The position numbers and the translations under genes were made by a program. Positions 47,609-59,427 of a DNA stretch of 64,000 nucleotides are shown here, piece by piece; positions within the stretch are counted from its first letter, which is position 1; each line of letters begins with the position of its first letter. The notes beneath the pieces are model-generated. The model was not told where the DNA came from, did not search any database, and was given only the letters and a program-made list of their open reading frames with translations. This stretch comes from Fagopyrum homotropicum (lineage: Eukaryota; Streptophyta; Magnoliopsida; Caryophyllales; Polygonaceae): positions 88,408,560-88,472,559 of the forward strand of contig BSWB01000002.1 of the NCBI GenBank assembly GCA_033239125.1, in the 5' to 3' direction.

Positions 47609-49027
47609 TGATACGGTATTAGTCCGTGAATGAGTCGATCCAATGTAGATGGTAAATGGACGGAATGAGGCGAATTCAGATGCGGAATGAAATGTAGATG
47701 GTAAACGGACGGAAGAAGGTGTAGAGAAGAACCAAAGAGAGTCAACGAAAGGAACCAAGGCTGAAGAGCCAAAACCCCACTTCGTGAATTCCCTAGACCC
47801 GTCTCCAATACAACTTTACACTAGCTCCGGCTGAACTAGCACAAAGAGGGACTCGTGAAGGCTCGAAGCACCAATCCGAAGGCGGTTGACACGAACAAGC
47901 TCAGCCAAGCAAACAACAGCAATGCCAACCAAAAACTCTCTTGTTCTTTGATTGATTTTGTGAATGATTACAATTGTAATTCTAAGCAATGAAAAATAAC
48001 GTCTGCATGGTCTCCTCGAGCTGCCTGGGAAGTGAGCACGTCGGCATGGTCTCCTCGAGCTGCCTGGGAGATGAGCACGTCGGCATGGTCTCCTCCCTTG
48101 GTTCGCTTGCTCCTACATTCACCAAAAGATTAACACATGATGTATGGCAATTAAATGGTTCACGCATTGTGCCAAGCAATAGCACTTCCCTTGACGTAAC
48201 TTCTTGGATCTCCTTAGCTCTTGCTCTAGTAATGGGACCTTGATATCTTCCATGTGATGGTCCTACATCATCCACTCCTTCTTGGAAAGAATTCGACCCC
48301 GAATTTTCATCTTGTTCCGAATCTCCTTCATAGGGGCTCAAATCTCCTACGTTAAAAGTGGTACTAACTCCATACTCTTCCGGTAAGTCCAACACATATG
48401 CGTTGTCGTTAATCCGGTGTAAGACTTTGAATGGTCCATCACCCCGTGGGGCTAGCTTGGAATGGCGTTTTGTCGGAAACCGCTCTTTCCTTAGATGTAG
48501 CCAAACTAAGTCGCCGGGCTGGAAAACCATCTTCCGACGTCCTTTGTTATTCCGAGCTGCAGTTTCAACGCCCTTCTTATCAAGTGCAGCCTTGGTCTTA
48601 GCATGAAGTTCCTGAATGTAGTCCGCCTGTTCCAAAGCATCAAAAGCTACTCGATCCTTTCGAAGAATCGGTAATAAGTCCAAAGGAGTTAAAGGGTTAA
48701 ATCCATAAACACATTTGAAAGGTGATAACGAAGTGGAAGAATGCATGGTGCGATTATAAGCAAACTCGATATGTGGTAACATGTCTTCCCATACTTTTAA
48801 GTTATCTTTCAACATGGTTCTAAGAAGGGTCGTTAGGGTCCTATTGGTGACTTCCGTTTGCCCATCTGTTTGGGGATGACTAGAGGTCGAGAATAGTAAT
48901 CTAGTGCCCATTTTTCCCCAAAGCGTTTTCCAAAAGAAACTCAAAAACTTGACATCCCTATCACTAACAATAGTTTTAGGTATTCCATGCAATCTCACTA
49001 TTTCCTTAAAGAAAAGATTAGCAACAT
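47609..49027 (-). mobile_element. CRM-4: inverted LTR-integrase fragment inside CRM-2
   Basis: Minus strand: integrase (49027-48271) followed by a partial LTR (48270-47609) that ends CCGTATCA. The LTR is 662 bp because of an internal deletion at about 47995. It starts exactly at an LTR end (TGATACGG) within CRM-2 RT and ends head-to-head with the plus-strand integrase of CRM-2. No TSD is seen. It could be a truncated nested copy or a product of inverted duplication. Confidence 0.85.
47982..48998 (-). pseudogene. pol: CRM-4 integrase core and C-terminus (partial)
   Basis: Open for 338 codons: RLHGIPKTIVSDRDVKF, DGQTEVTNRTL, FQPGDLVWLHLRKER and GPITRARAKEIQEV, then a tail with three EETMPTCS or EETMQT repeats. 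The HHCC domain and the first core Asp are missing. The C-terminus lies in the LTR, as in its relatives. Confidence 0.88.
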
Positions 49028-50200
49028 TTTATTCCATGTAATAAAACTTATGATGCATATAATGTCGCTAACCTTTTCTTTAAGGAAATAGTGATATTGC
49101 ATGGAATACCTAAAACCATTGTTAGTGATTGGGATGTCAAGTTTTTGAGTTTCTTTTGGAAAACGCTTTTGGAAAAAATGGGCACTAGATTACTATTCTC
49201 GACCTCTAGTCATCCCCAAACAGATGGGCAAACGGAAGTCACCAATAGGACCCTAACGACCCACCTTAGAACCATGTTGAAAGATAACTTAAAAGAATGG
49301 GAAGACATGTTACCACATATTGAGTTTGCTTATAATCGCATCATGCATTCTTCCACTTCGTTATCACCTTTCAAATGTGTTTATGGATTTAACCCTTTAA
49401 CTCCTTTGGACTTATTACCGATTCCTCGAAAGGATCGAGTAGCTTTTGATGCTTTGGAACAGGTGGAATACATTAAGGAACTTCATGCCAAAACCAAGGC
49501 TACACTTGATAAGAAGGGCGTTGAAATTGCAGCTCGGAATAACAAAGGACGTCGGAAGATGGTTTTCCAGCCCGGCGACCTAGTTTGGCTACATCTAAGG
49601 AAAGAGCGGTTTCCGGCAAAACTCCATTCCAAGCTAGCCCCACGGGGTGATGGACCATTCAAAGTCTTACACCGGATTAACGATAACGCATATGTGTTGG
49701 ACTTACCGGAAGAGTATGGAGTTAGTACCACTTTTAACGTAGGAGATTTGAGCCCCTATGAAGGAGAGTCGGAACAAGATAAAAATTCGGGGTCGAATTC
49801 TTTCCAAGAAGGAGTGGATGATGTAGGACCATCACATGGAAGATATCAGGGGCCCATTACTAGGGCAAGAGCTAAGGAGATCCAAGAAGTTACGTCAAGG
49901 GAAGTGCTATTGCTTGGCACCATGCGTGAACCATTTAACTTCCATACATCATGTGTTAATCTCTTGGTGAATGCAGGAGCAAGCAAGCAAAGGGAAGAGA
50001 CCATGCAGACGTTGAAACAACAAGAGCTGGATCATATAGCCACGCCAGCCAATAAATCAAGCAAACAAGACAAGGACAAGGTGGGTAATATGGACGAGCA
50101 AGCAAGCATAGGAAATGGGACAACAAGCATGATGCCATCAAGTCCGGAGTGGCTGGCAAGCTCGACGTTGCTCATGTCCCAGGAAGTCCAAAAAGAGTAA
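49028..50200 (+). pseudogene. pol: CRM-2 pol: integrase core and C-terminus
   Basis: Resumes at the FIPC..KT.DAYNVANLFF part of the core. Then SDWDVKF (relatives have SDRD), DGQTEVTNRTL with the catalytic Glu, FQPGDLVWLHLRKER, FNVGDLSPYEGES and GPITRARAKEIQEV, ending VQKE inside the LTR. The frame is open from 49091 to 50200 (369 codons). The first catalytic Asp and the zinc domain are missing. Confidence 0.9.
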
Positions 50201-50909
50201 CCATATCCCTCAGTCGGATCATCCATTTGGGCTCTTAAAAAATGTCTAAATCACTCATGGATCTGTTTTGAACAAGTTAGCCCATTTCCCTCAGTCGGAT
50301 CATCCATTTGGACTCTTAAAAACCGTCCAAATCACTCATGGATCTGTTTTGAATAAGTCAGCCTATTTTGATGTTGATTAGTTTGTTTGTTAAGTTTTTA
50401 GCTACATTTGTGGAAGCTCTCTTGTTACCACCTTCCACCAATGTTTTAGTTTTCTTTTCTTTATTTTGTCTAGATAAAAGAGTCTATATATAGTGTCTTT
50501 AGCTGCTGAGTAGGGTACGTTTTATTTGCTAAGAATTACCGTTTGTATTCATCACAAAATCAATCAAAGAACAAGAGAGTTTTTGGTTAGCATTGTCGTT
50601 GTTTGCTTGGCTGAGCTTGTTCGTGCCAACCGCCTTCGGATTGGTGCTTCGAGCCTTCACGAGTCCCTCTTTGTGCTAGTCCAGCCGGAGCTAGTGTAAA
50701 GTTGTATTGGAGACAGGTCTAGGGCATTCACGAAGCGGGGTCTTAGCTCTTCAGCCTTGGTTCTTTTCGTTGACTCTCTTTGGTTCTTCTCAACATCCTC
50801 CTGCATCCATTCCATCTCCACATTTCATTCCGCATCTGGATTCGCTTCATTCAGCCGGATTCGGATCATTGTGCCTAGATCGACTAATCCACGGACTAAT
50901 ACCGTATCA
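49819..50909 (+). mobile_element. CRM-2 3' LTR (1,091 bp)
   Basis: TGATGTAGGACC to ACCGTATCA. TATA box at 50485-50492. The 81-bp duplication is at 50208-50369. The first 379 bases encode the end of pol. TSD TCATG follows. Confidence 0.93.
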
Positions 50910-50914
50910 TCATG

Positions 50915-52293
50915 ACTTAGTTATCCAAGGATGGCTGAGCCGTAAGAACCACGGCCCAGAGGCCAATTCCACGCCCGTGGAATCATTATTTTGGCCGTGG
51001 TTTCTGTCTGGACAGCCTTGACACTTGTCACACGATTTTTTTGCCCGACCTTTGCTTTTCTTTGTTGAGTGTGGACTTGGTTGAGTCTGCAGGCTAGCTA
51101 GAGGACTCTCTCTCATCATCCATTGTTGAGGAGGAAGACTTGGAAGAAGAACAAAAACACTCTCATTTGGGAGAAGAACAACATCATCAGACTTAGATCT
51201 AGAGTGAGACTTTGAGTGGTTTTTAGTGATTTTTGTTGAGAAGCTTTTGGAAGTGTTGTTTGGAACGATTTGAAGCTGCATTTGAATGGTTGTAAGTCTT
51301 GTTTAAACTCATATTCAGCCAAGATTTCTTGCTTTTACTTGCTTTCATTCACCATCTAGCTATGAAACCCATGTATGCTTGTATGATGATTCTAGATCTT
51401 GAGATGCATCCTATTGGCTAAGTAATTGTGATTCTAGGGTGATGGACAAAAGGTTATGGCTTGGATAATGATAGATAAGACTTGAATGTACCTTTTGATG
51501 ACTTGCATGCTAGAAACCTAACCCCCGATCAAAACCACGGCTTGTTCCTCCTAAACCACGGCCGTGGTTGTGTATGATCAGCCCGTGGTTTTGCTCTGTT
51601 GTGCTTATATTGATGAATCTGAATGTTAGGATGTTAGATTGTTGAAATCATAGTGTTTGTTAAGCCTTATCTAGCTTAGGGTGACCTAATGCAAGAAAAT
51701 TAAGTGAGGGAAGAGACTTACCCGGTAATTCCCGATCTTAGATACCAAAGCTGACGAACTCTAGGTAGTAGTGATCCTCGCAAGACGCTATTGGATTGAT
51801 TGTGCTAGGATTGTTGCTTAGGACTTGCCTTCCCGAGATTTACCCGGTAAGGAGAGGTTTGAACCCTAGATAGTAATTTGGTTTGTGTAGAATTCTCGTC
51901 CTTAGGCTCCTAGAGACATACCCGGTAATAGGACCTTAGGTGCGGGATTAGTGGACCATGAGACCTACCTGGTGATTGATCCCATTGGAGAAACACCCTT
52001 TCCCAATATACCGCAGTTTATCCAAGGTTGATTAGAAGCTTGAGTCCAATGCCATAACTGGAAGTCCGAATCCCTAGAATCCGCTTTTCTTACTTGATCA
52101 CATATCTTTTTCTTGTGTTGTTTGTTTGTGTTGCTTGATTGATTGATAAATCTTGCATGATTCGTGATCTTTGTTTGATCACCACAAAAACCCAACCAAA
52201 AATATCTTGATTTTCATTTCTTTATTTCTTTCTCTTTTTTTAGACTAGATTTGCACTATCCATGATCACTTGTTTGATTTGATTTCACCTTAG
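50915..52293 (+). mobile_element. Athila-like 3' LTR, piece 2
   Basis: The host sequence resumes after the CRM-2 TSD and is cut again by CRM-5 (TSD CTTAG 52289-52293). It contains CCACGGCC/CCCGTGG words (50943-50980, 51536-51600) and repeated ACCCGGTAA words at 51720-51940. No gene is seen. Confidence 0.75.
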
Positions 52294-53250
52294 TGATGAG
52301 GGACCATCACCAACAGCCCCTACTAGTCCTACAATGCAAGGGTCAATCACTAGATCAAGGGCAAGAGCAATTCAAGAGGAGGTGTCCAACTTGTTGGTGT
52401 CCTTAGCTCCAAAAGAGACCATTGATGATCCATTGTTGACTGAGGCTTCCTTAGTCACGTTAATGACGATTCCCGATGACTTGGACGTGGAAGGGAGACC
52501 ATGCACACGTGATTTGGAGCCATGCAAGATCAAAGAAGAGAGACACTTGTTCCGGAATTGCAAGAAATGGAAGATTGAGGCTTTTGGAGCTTCTTTGGTA
52601 TTTTATATCATCTTTTGGTATAAAATGAAAAAGTTTTTATAACCTTTAGGTTCAAAACATTTTAAGGGTTATTTTTATTTGTTTTAGTTGTTTTATTTGT
52701 TTTATTGTCTTTTTGACAAATGTTTTTCTTTTTTTAGATAGGAGGCCTTCTAGGCATATAAAAAGCCTCCCTTAGCTTCTTTCCAAATTAGATAGATTTT
52801 AGCAAAACTTGATAAACCGTCTCTTTGAGAGCTTTTGTTCCTATTCAGAAAATTCAATCAATAAAGTGAGCCATTGATTGAATTGTTGTGAATCCCTGCT
52901 AGATTGTTCTTGTGTGTGTTAATCTCTTTAGAGATTGGTGCTACTAGTCAATACTAGTCCCTCCTTGTGCTTGTCTCCATTGAAGGCTGTGTAAGGTTAT
53001 AGAAGAAAGGGTTGAAGGCATCATCTTGCTTGGGTTTTGATCAATCTGATCAAGGTTCTTGTAAGGGAGTCGTTTGGTTCTTTTGGATCTACTTCTACCA
53101 AACATTCCACGTTCCATTTCATTCTCTTCAACGTCATTTTTGGTTCTAAACAATCTGATTTTGCGTGCCATTTGTCAAGGAAAACGTCCATTGTTGGTCT
53201 TCAAGGATTCCCAATCTAGATCTAGTCATTTGCGGCCCCAACCCGCATTA
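52294..53250 (+). mobile_element. CRM-5 5' LTR (957 bp)
   Basis: TGATGAGGGACC to CCCGCATTA; the last bases differ from the 3' LTR (CATCA). A TATA box (TATAAAAA) is at 52757-52764. The early part contains a pol-end frame. Confidence 0.94.
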
Positions 53251-53253
53251 AAG

Positions 53254-53265
53254 TGGTATCAAAGC
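53254..53265 (+). promoter_or_regulatory. CRM-5 primer binding site (initiator tRNA-Met type)
   Basis: TGGTATCAAAGC, one change from TGGTATCAGAGC, three bases after the LTR end. Confidence 0.85.
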
Positions 53266-54430
53266 TAGTTGATTGTGAGTCCGGAATCAGCCATCACCAT
53301 TGACGGTTTGAGTATCTTCTTTGAGTCTTTTCTTTGTTTGAGTCATTTGCTTCATCTTAAGAGTCTATTTGAGTCTAATTTGCTTTGTTTCTTGTGTTTA
53401 TTGGAGAAGAGAGAAAGCCAAGCCAAAACAGCCATTTTCCAGCCATTCTACATCACCTTCATCAGCCATTGTTCATCCAAAACGTCCAGCTGCATCCTCT
53501 TGGCAAATAACCGTTCAAAAAAAAAAAGAAGGGGGACCACTCTCCAAAACAAATCAGTCGTTGCAAGTAGGAGAGAGAGGCCACAAAAGCTCCTTATTTG
53601 TAGCAACAACAAGAGACTACTTCTAGTTAATAATCTCTTATTTCTTTTCAATTTTTAATTTCATTCCTCTTTCCTATTTTCTTCCACCAAACGTCAGCCA
53701 AGGAACACAAAAGAAAAGTAAAGAAAAAGAAATATTTTCTCATATATTTTCATCATCCTACATATCATACATTTCATATCATATTCTATACTAACCTAAG
53801 TTGTGTAGAAGCTAGAAAAACAAGTGTTTTTGCAATTTGATTGTGAAAAGATCTTTGAGACTACAAACAAGAGTTACCTACCTTATTTCTTATCCATCAC
53901 CATTACCCAAAAGCCAACTTTAAACACCACAGCCGGCCATATCTCTCTCCATTGCATAAGGACAAGGTAAGTGAAGCTCTCTTCTTAGTCTCTTGTGTGT
54001 CTATCTTCCTTGTTTTACTCTAATTCTATCATATCTTGAGTTTACCATTTTTTCGAGTCCTTATCAGCCTTTTGCATCTATCTTTGAGTCTTGTGTCTTT
54101 TTTGAGTATTTTGTGTGATTTAGCTAGTTAACATTGCTTGCAAGCCATACTAGTTGACTCTTGAGTCTTATTTCAGCTTCTTAGTGTCTATCTTGACGTT
54201 TTCTGTTGTGAACCTTCAAGCAGCCGTGTATCACCCTTTTTCAAGTCAAGGAGGGTGCTAGTTGAGCTAAGGCATTGATCTTAGAAGGAGTTTTAGTCCA
54301 GCCAAGTCAATTGCATCAAATAGCTTGTGATCAACACAACTTGAGTGTGAGAGTGAGAGTAAACACTTGTGAGAATTTTCTGTTTTATCTAATTCAACTA
54401 GTTTGCTTGTTTTGTGTGTTTTTTTTGATC
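53266..54430 (+). other. CRM-5 untranslated leader (1.16 kb)
   Basis: T- and A-rich, with an A-run at 53517-53527. The small frames here have no family resemblance. No supported gene. Confidence 0.7.
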
Positions 54431-55448
54431 ATGTCTAGGTCTAATAGTCCAAGCAAGTCTCATAGTCCAAGCAAGTCCCAAAGTAGTGAGCCAATGCACC
54501 CGGAGACATTTGCTATGTTGAAGCAAATAATGGATTCGGTGGCAAGATTGACCGACCGGATTAGCACATTGGAGTCTCGGCCAACACCCACAGCCGAGGT
54601 CCACTTTCGAGCTAGGAGGCACGTCTAGAGATGCCCCTAGAGAAACAGCCCATGAATCACCTCAAAGAACCCCTCAAGGGCAAGGTAAGAGACATGCTAA
54701 CCCTCTTCCTAGAACACCTAATGTGCAAGGTTTTGTGGATGATTTTCAGGAGCCACAAGAGGATGTTGAGGAAGAAGGCATGTGGAGAGAGTTCCCTAGG
54801 CGTCACCCACAGCCAAGGAGAGGACGAGAATATGAGCCATTTAGGCCTTATCAAGAGCTAGATGGAATAGGAAAAGTGAAGGTCAAGATTCCTAGTTTTG
54901 AAGGCAAGTGTGACCCGGATGCTTACATGGATTGGGAGACTAAATTGGAGCAAATTTGGTCATTCCATCACTTTGGAGAGCAAAGGAAGGTCCATCTTGC
55001 ATCATTAGAGTTCCAAGGATATGCACTAGTATGGTGGGATCATCTTGTCAAGGAAAGGAGAAGAACCATGGATCCAGCCATCACTACATGGGAACAAATG
55101 AAGGCCTTGATGATAGCTCGTTATGTACCTCAACATTATGCTAGGGAGCTGAGGCAAAGGTTGGAGAACCTTAGACAAGGACCCATGAGTGCCGAAGAGG
55201 TCTACACCTTTATGCAAATGGCAATGGTGAAAGCTAATGTGGTTGAAGATGACGAATCTACAATGGCTAGGTGTCTACGCATTTTAAACTCATCTTTGGC
55301 TAATGAAATTGATTTGTATCCTTATAGTACCATGGTGGAGCTGCTGCATTTGGCAATCAAAGTAGAGATGAAGACAAAGGCTAGGAACCAAGGTGCCAAG
55401 ACAAGCTTTGGAGCTACAAGCTCATGGAAAGCACAAAATAGCCGGCCC
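54431..55448 (+). pseudogene. gag: CRM-5 gag
   Basis: ATG 54431 begins MSRSNSPSKSHSPSKSQ and a coiled stretch (MLKQIMDSVARLTDRISTLE). A frameshift near 54600 leads to TAG at 54626. The main frame resumes by 54723 with the core: VKVKIPSFEGKCDPDAYMDW, ALVWWDHLVKERRRTMD, LRQRLENLRQGPMSAEE. It ends in TAA at 55449-55451. The zinc knuckle lies after that stop in the same frame. It is the same layout as CRM-3 gag. Confidence 0.88.
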
Positions 55449-55451
55449 TAA

Positions 55452-56315
55452 GGATCCTACAGCCGTGAGCCTACATCCACCAAGGAGGACCGAAAAGCAT
55501 CAACCATGGACCAAGGAGCACAAAGAAGGAGCTCAACACCTCATTCATCTTCTAGACCCTTGAATGAGCCTTCAAGTGGTCCTCAAGGGAGTACCTCTAA
55601 CTCTACTCTTCGTTCTAGAGATATTGTGTGTTTTAAATGTCAAGGTAGAGGTCATTACATGAGGGATTGTCCTAATAAGAAAATTCTGATTTTAAATCAA
55701 TTTGGACAATATGAGAGTGAGGATGAGCATGAAAATGATGATAACACCCACCTTAATGGATTGCATGAAATTGGTAGTGATAGTGATGAGGACATTGAAT
55801 ATGAGCATGGAGAATCATTAATAGCTAGAAGAACTTTGCATGCTAAGCTAGCTCCGTGTGAGGATAATCAAAGAGAGAACCTTTTTTATACTAGATGTCT
55901 AATTAAAGGGAAGGTGTGTAATATGATCATAGATGGAGGTAGTTGTTGCAATATAGCTAGCACTGATTTGATTAATAAGTTGCAAATTACCACATTTTAT
56001 CACCCTAGGCCTTACAAATTGCATTGGATGAATGATTGTGGAGAATTAAAAGTAAATAGGCAAGCTAGAGTTACTATCACTTTAGGTAGCTATGAGGACA
56101 CCATTACTTGTGATGTAGTTCCCATGCAAGCTTGTCATATTCTTTTGGGACGTCCATGGCAATTTGATAGGAGAGTTAAGCATGATGGTTTTACTAATAG
56201 GCATACCTTTGAATTTAATGGTCAAACACTAACTCTTAAGCCTATGACACCATTGCAGATTGCTGAATTTTATGAGAAGAAGGAGTTGAGCGTGGAGGAA
56301 AAAGAGAGGGGATAG
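55452..56315 (+). pseudogene. gag-pol: CRM-5 zinc knuckle and protease
   Basis: The same frame as gag after the TAA. The CCHC knuckle CFKCQGRGHYMRDC lies about 40 codons after the in-frame ATG at 55506. Then an acidic stretch, protease IIDGGSCCN and LLGRPWQFDRR. The frame ends at TAG 56313-56315, where a small shift displaces the linker codons; a compensating change returns to frame by about 56380. Confidence 0.88.
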
Positions 56316-57222
56316 CTCACAGTCTAAAACAAAACCCACGGCCAAGTTAGTACCACCCTATTAGCCACACCTTCTAGTGTCCTTCTAGCATCCAAGGAGG
56401 AGTACATCCTAGATTACACCCCTTTAGATGCCATTCTTGTGAGCTTGTGCAAGAGCTTAGTGACTTTGAGTGATGAAGCCAATGCCACACTACCTAAGCC
56501 TATCCTAGCTATCCTAGATGAGTTTAGTGATGTGTTTCCTAACGAGATTCCGGCTGGCCTTCCATATTTTAGAGGTATTGAGCACCAAATAGATCTTATT
56601 CCCGGTGCTACACTCCCAAACCGTCCAGCCTATAGGATGAACCCTAAGGAGAGCCAAGAGATCCAAAACCAAGTCCAAGAACTCCTAGATAAGGGTTATG
56701 TAAAGGAGAGTTTGAGTCCTAGTGCCGTTCCCGTCCTCTTAGTGCCTAAGAAGGACAATACATGGAGGATGTGTGTTGATTGTAGAGCCATCAACAACAT
56801 CACCATTAAGTACCGCCATCCTATCCCACGTTTAGATGACATGTTAGATGAGTTGAATGGAGCCACATTGTTCTCTAAGATAGATCTTAGGAGTGATTAT
56901 CACCAAATCAGAATGAGGGAGGGAGATGAGTGGAAAACGGCATTCAAGACCAAGTTTGGTCTTTATGAGTGGCTAGTGATGCCATTTGGTTTAACCAATC
57001 CTCCTAGCACATTTATGAGATTGATGAATCACGTGTTGAGACACTACATTGGTAGGTTTGTTGTGGTTTACTTTGATGACATCCTCATCTATAGTAAGTC
57101 ACTTGAAGAGCATGAGGAACATTTGAGGGAAGTACTTGCAACTCTTAGAATTGAATATTTGTATGCTAATTTGAAGAAATATGAGTTTAGTACTAATCAA
57201 GTTGTTTTTCTTGGTTTTGTAG
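56316..57222 (+). pseudogene. pol: CRM-5 RT, fingers and palm
   Basis: Open from 56439: IEHQIDLIPGATLPNRP, VPVLLVPKKDNTWRMCVDCR, SDYHQIRMREGDEW (relatives have SGYHQI), MPFGLTNPPSTFMR and YFDDILIYSK with the active-site Asp pair. A 1-bp G insertion at GTAGGTGAGC (about 57222) shifts the frame just after VVFLGF. It continues as 57223-58497. Confidence 0.9.
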
Positions 57223-58497
57223 GTGAGCACAAGAGGTCTAGAGATGGATGGAGAGAAGATCAAGGCAATCCAGGAATGGCCTACTCCCGCAACCGTCGGT
57301 CAAGTGAGGAGTTTCCACGGCCTAGCAACCTTCTATAGACGTTTTGTGCGAGATTTCAGCACCATAGCAGCCCCACTCACGTCCTTGACAAAGAAGAAGG
57401 TGCCATTTGTGTGGGGAGATGCTCAAGCGAAGGCGTTTAAGGAGTTGAAGTGGCGGTTGTCCCATGCACCTCTCCTAGCTCTTCCGGACTTCACCAAACC
57501 TTTTGAGGTCGAGTGTGATGCTTCGGGTATTAGCATTGGAGGAGTACTCATGCAAGAGGGTAAGCCACTAGCCTTCTTTAGTGAGAAATTAAAGGGAGCA
57601 TGTATAAACTACTCGACCTATGATAAAGAACTTTATGCATTGTTTAGAGTATTAAAAACATGGCAACATTATTTATGGCCTAGTGAGTTTGTCCTACATA
57701 CCGATCATGAGTCCTTAAGACATTTTAGGAGTCAAGATAAGTTAGATAGGAGACATGGTAGATGGATAGAGTTTATAGAAACTTTTCCTTATATCATAAA
57801 GTATAAAAAGGGCAAGGATAATGTTGTAGCGAATGCTCTCTCTAGGAGACATTCTTTAATTACAACTATGGATTCTAAGGTCTTAGGTTTCTATTATATT
57901 AAGGATTTATATGTTGATGATTTTGATTTTGGAGACATATTTAAGCAATGTGCATCTAGAGGAGCCTTTGATAAGTATTACTTGTTTGACGGTTTTCTAT
58001 TTAGAGTTGATAAAGTGTGCATTCCTAAGTGTTCCCTTAGGCTATTACTTGTTGAGGAAGCCCATATGGGAGGCTTAATGGGGCATTTTAGGAGAGATAA
58101 GACTTATCATATGCTGCATTCACATTTTTATTGGCCTCATATGCTTAGAGATGTAGAGAACTTGCTTAAGAGATGTCTTGTGTGTTTAAAGGCTAAGGCT
58201 AGATTGAAACCTCATGGATTGTATACCCCTTTACCCACGCCTAAGTCACCTTGGGAGGATATTAGTATGGACTTCATTGTTGGGTTACCTAGGACTAAGA
58301 AGGGGAGGGATTCGATTTTTGTGGTAGTAGATCGATTTTCCAAAATGGCCCATTTTATTGCTTGCCATAAGACTGATGATGCTTATAATGTGGCTAACTT
58401 GTTCTTTAGGGAAATTGTTAGATTACATGGAGTACCTAGGATTATAGTGAGTGATAGGGATGTTAAGTTTCTTAGTTTCTTTTGGAAAACTCTTTGA
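57223..58497 (+). pseudogene. pol: CRM-5 RT thumb, RNase H and integrase N-terminal half
   Basis: Open for 424 codons. RT thumb: VRSFHGLATFYRRFVRDFS. RNase H: ECDASG, KELYALF, HTDHESL and VVANALSRR, where Asn replaces the Asp of VVADALS. Integrase: zinc-binding EEAHMGGLMGHF with CLVCLK, SMDFIVGLPRTKKG and VSDRDVKF. It ends at TGA 58495-58497, a Trp-to-stop change in KTLWGK. This region is the homologue of the satellite unit at 1-18695 (RT thumb plus RNase H, about 57110-57910). Confidence 0.92.
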
Positions 58498-59427
58498 GGT
58501 AAATTAGGGACGAAGTTGCTATTTTCGACTTCTAGTCATCCTCAAACGGATGGTCAAACCGAAGTAACTAATAGGACGTTAACAACCATTTTGAGGGCTG
58601 TTTTAAAAGATAATTTGAAAGCTTGGGAAGATGTCTTGCCTCATGTTGAATTTGCATACAATCGTACATTACATTCTTCTACTAATCTAAGTCCTTTTGA
58701 GTGTGTCTATGGGTTGAATCCTTTGACCCCTTTTGATCTTATACCGTTGCCCATAGCGGAGCGAGTAGATTTTAATGCAGAAAAACAGGTGGAGATCATC
58801 AAGGAACTACATGAAAGGACACGCAAAAGGCTAGAGGAGAAGGGGAGGCAAGTGGCGGCCAAGGCTAATAGGAACCGCAAGCAAGTGTTGTTCGAACCGG
58901 GAGACCTCGTGTGGCTGTATTTAAGGAAGGATAGGTTCCCGGAAAGGCACAAGTCTAAGCTATCACCTAGGGGAGACGGACCATTCAAAGTACTACGTAA
59001 GGTTGGCAACAATGGTTATGTACTAGAGCTTCCGGAGGACTATGGAGTGAGCCCTACTTTCAACGTAGGAGATCTAAGTCCCTTTGAGTCAAGTGATGTA
59101 GATGGTGATGATTCGAGGACGAATCCTTCTCAAGAAGGGGAGTATGATGAGGGACCATCACCAACAGCCCCTACTAGTCCTACAATGCAAGGGCCAATCA
59201 CTAGATCAAGGGCAAGAGCAATTCAAGAGGAGGTGTCCAACTTGTTGGTGTCCTTAGCTCCTAAGGAGACCATTGACAATCCATTGCTGACTGAGGCTTC
59301 CTTAGTCACGTTAATGACGATTCCCGATGACTTGGACGTGGAAGGGAGACCATGCACACGTGATTTGGAGCCATGCAAGAGCAAAGAAGAGACACTTGTT
59401 CCGGAATTGCAAGAAATGGAAGATTGA
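58498..59427 (+). pseudogene. pol: CRM-5 integrase C-terminal half, ending in the 3' LTR
   Basis: The same frame after the TGA. DGQTEVTNRTL with catalytic Glu, YNRTLHSSTNLSPF, FEPGDLVWLYLRKDR, FNVGDLSPFES and then, inside the LTR (from 59145), GPITRSRARAIQEEV. It ends VPELQEMED at 59427. With the half before the TGA, the DDE triad is complete. No classical chromodomain is visible; the ITRSRA segment is in the position of the CRM C-terminal motif. Confidence 0.9.

Larger units (their letters stand above)
36494..50909 (+). mobile_element. CRM-2: CRM-like element nested in the Athila-like LTR
   Basis: TGATGTAGG...ACCGTATCA, flanked by TSD TCATG at 36489-36493 and 50910-50914. The 5' LTR (36494-37416 plus 44478-44646; 1,092 bp) and 3' LTR (49819-50909; 1,091 bp) agree in length once CRM-3 is removed. 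It has a primer site, gag, protease and early RT (to 47608), then a rearranged centre, integrase and the 3' LTR. RT palm, RNase H and the integrase N-terminus are missing. In the first ~230 LTR positions I count about nine differences between the two LTRs, mostly transitions. Confidence 0.92.
47609..50909. repeat. Large inverted repeat (integrase + LTR arms, ~34-bp spacer)
   Basis: The left arm (47609-49027) is the reverse complement of much of the right arm (49062-50909). The arms cover integrase core to LTR, with an LTR deletion in the left arm. The spacer is 49028-49061. The tip reads GATTAGCAACAT against ATGTCGCTAACC. Confidence 0.88.

Noticed and set aside
52334..52642. 102-codon frame as a host gene
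   Set aside because: It is the pol-end segment in the 5' LTR of CRM-5 (compare 59185-59427).
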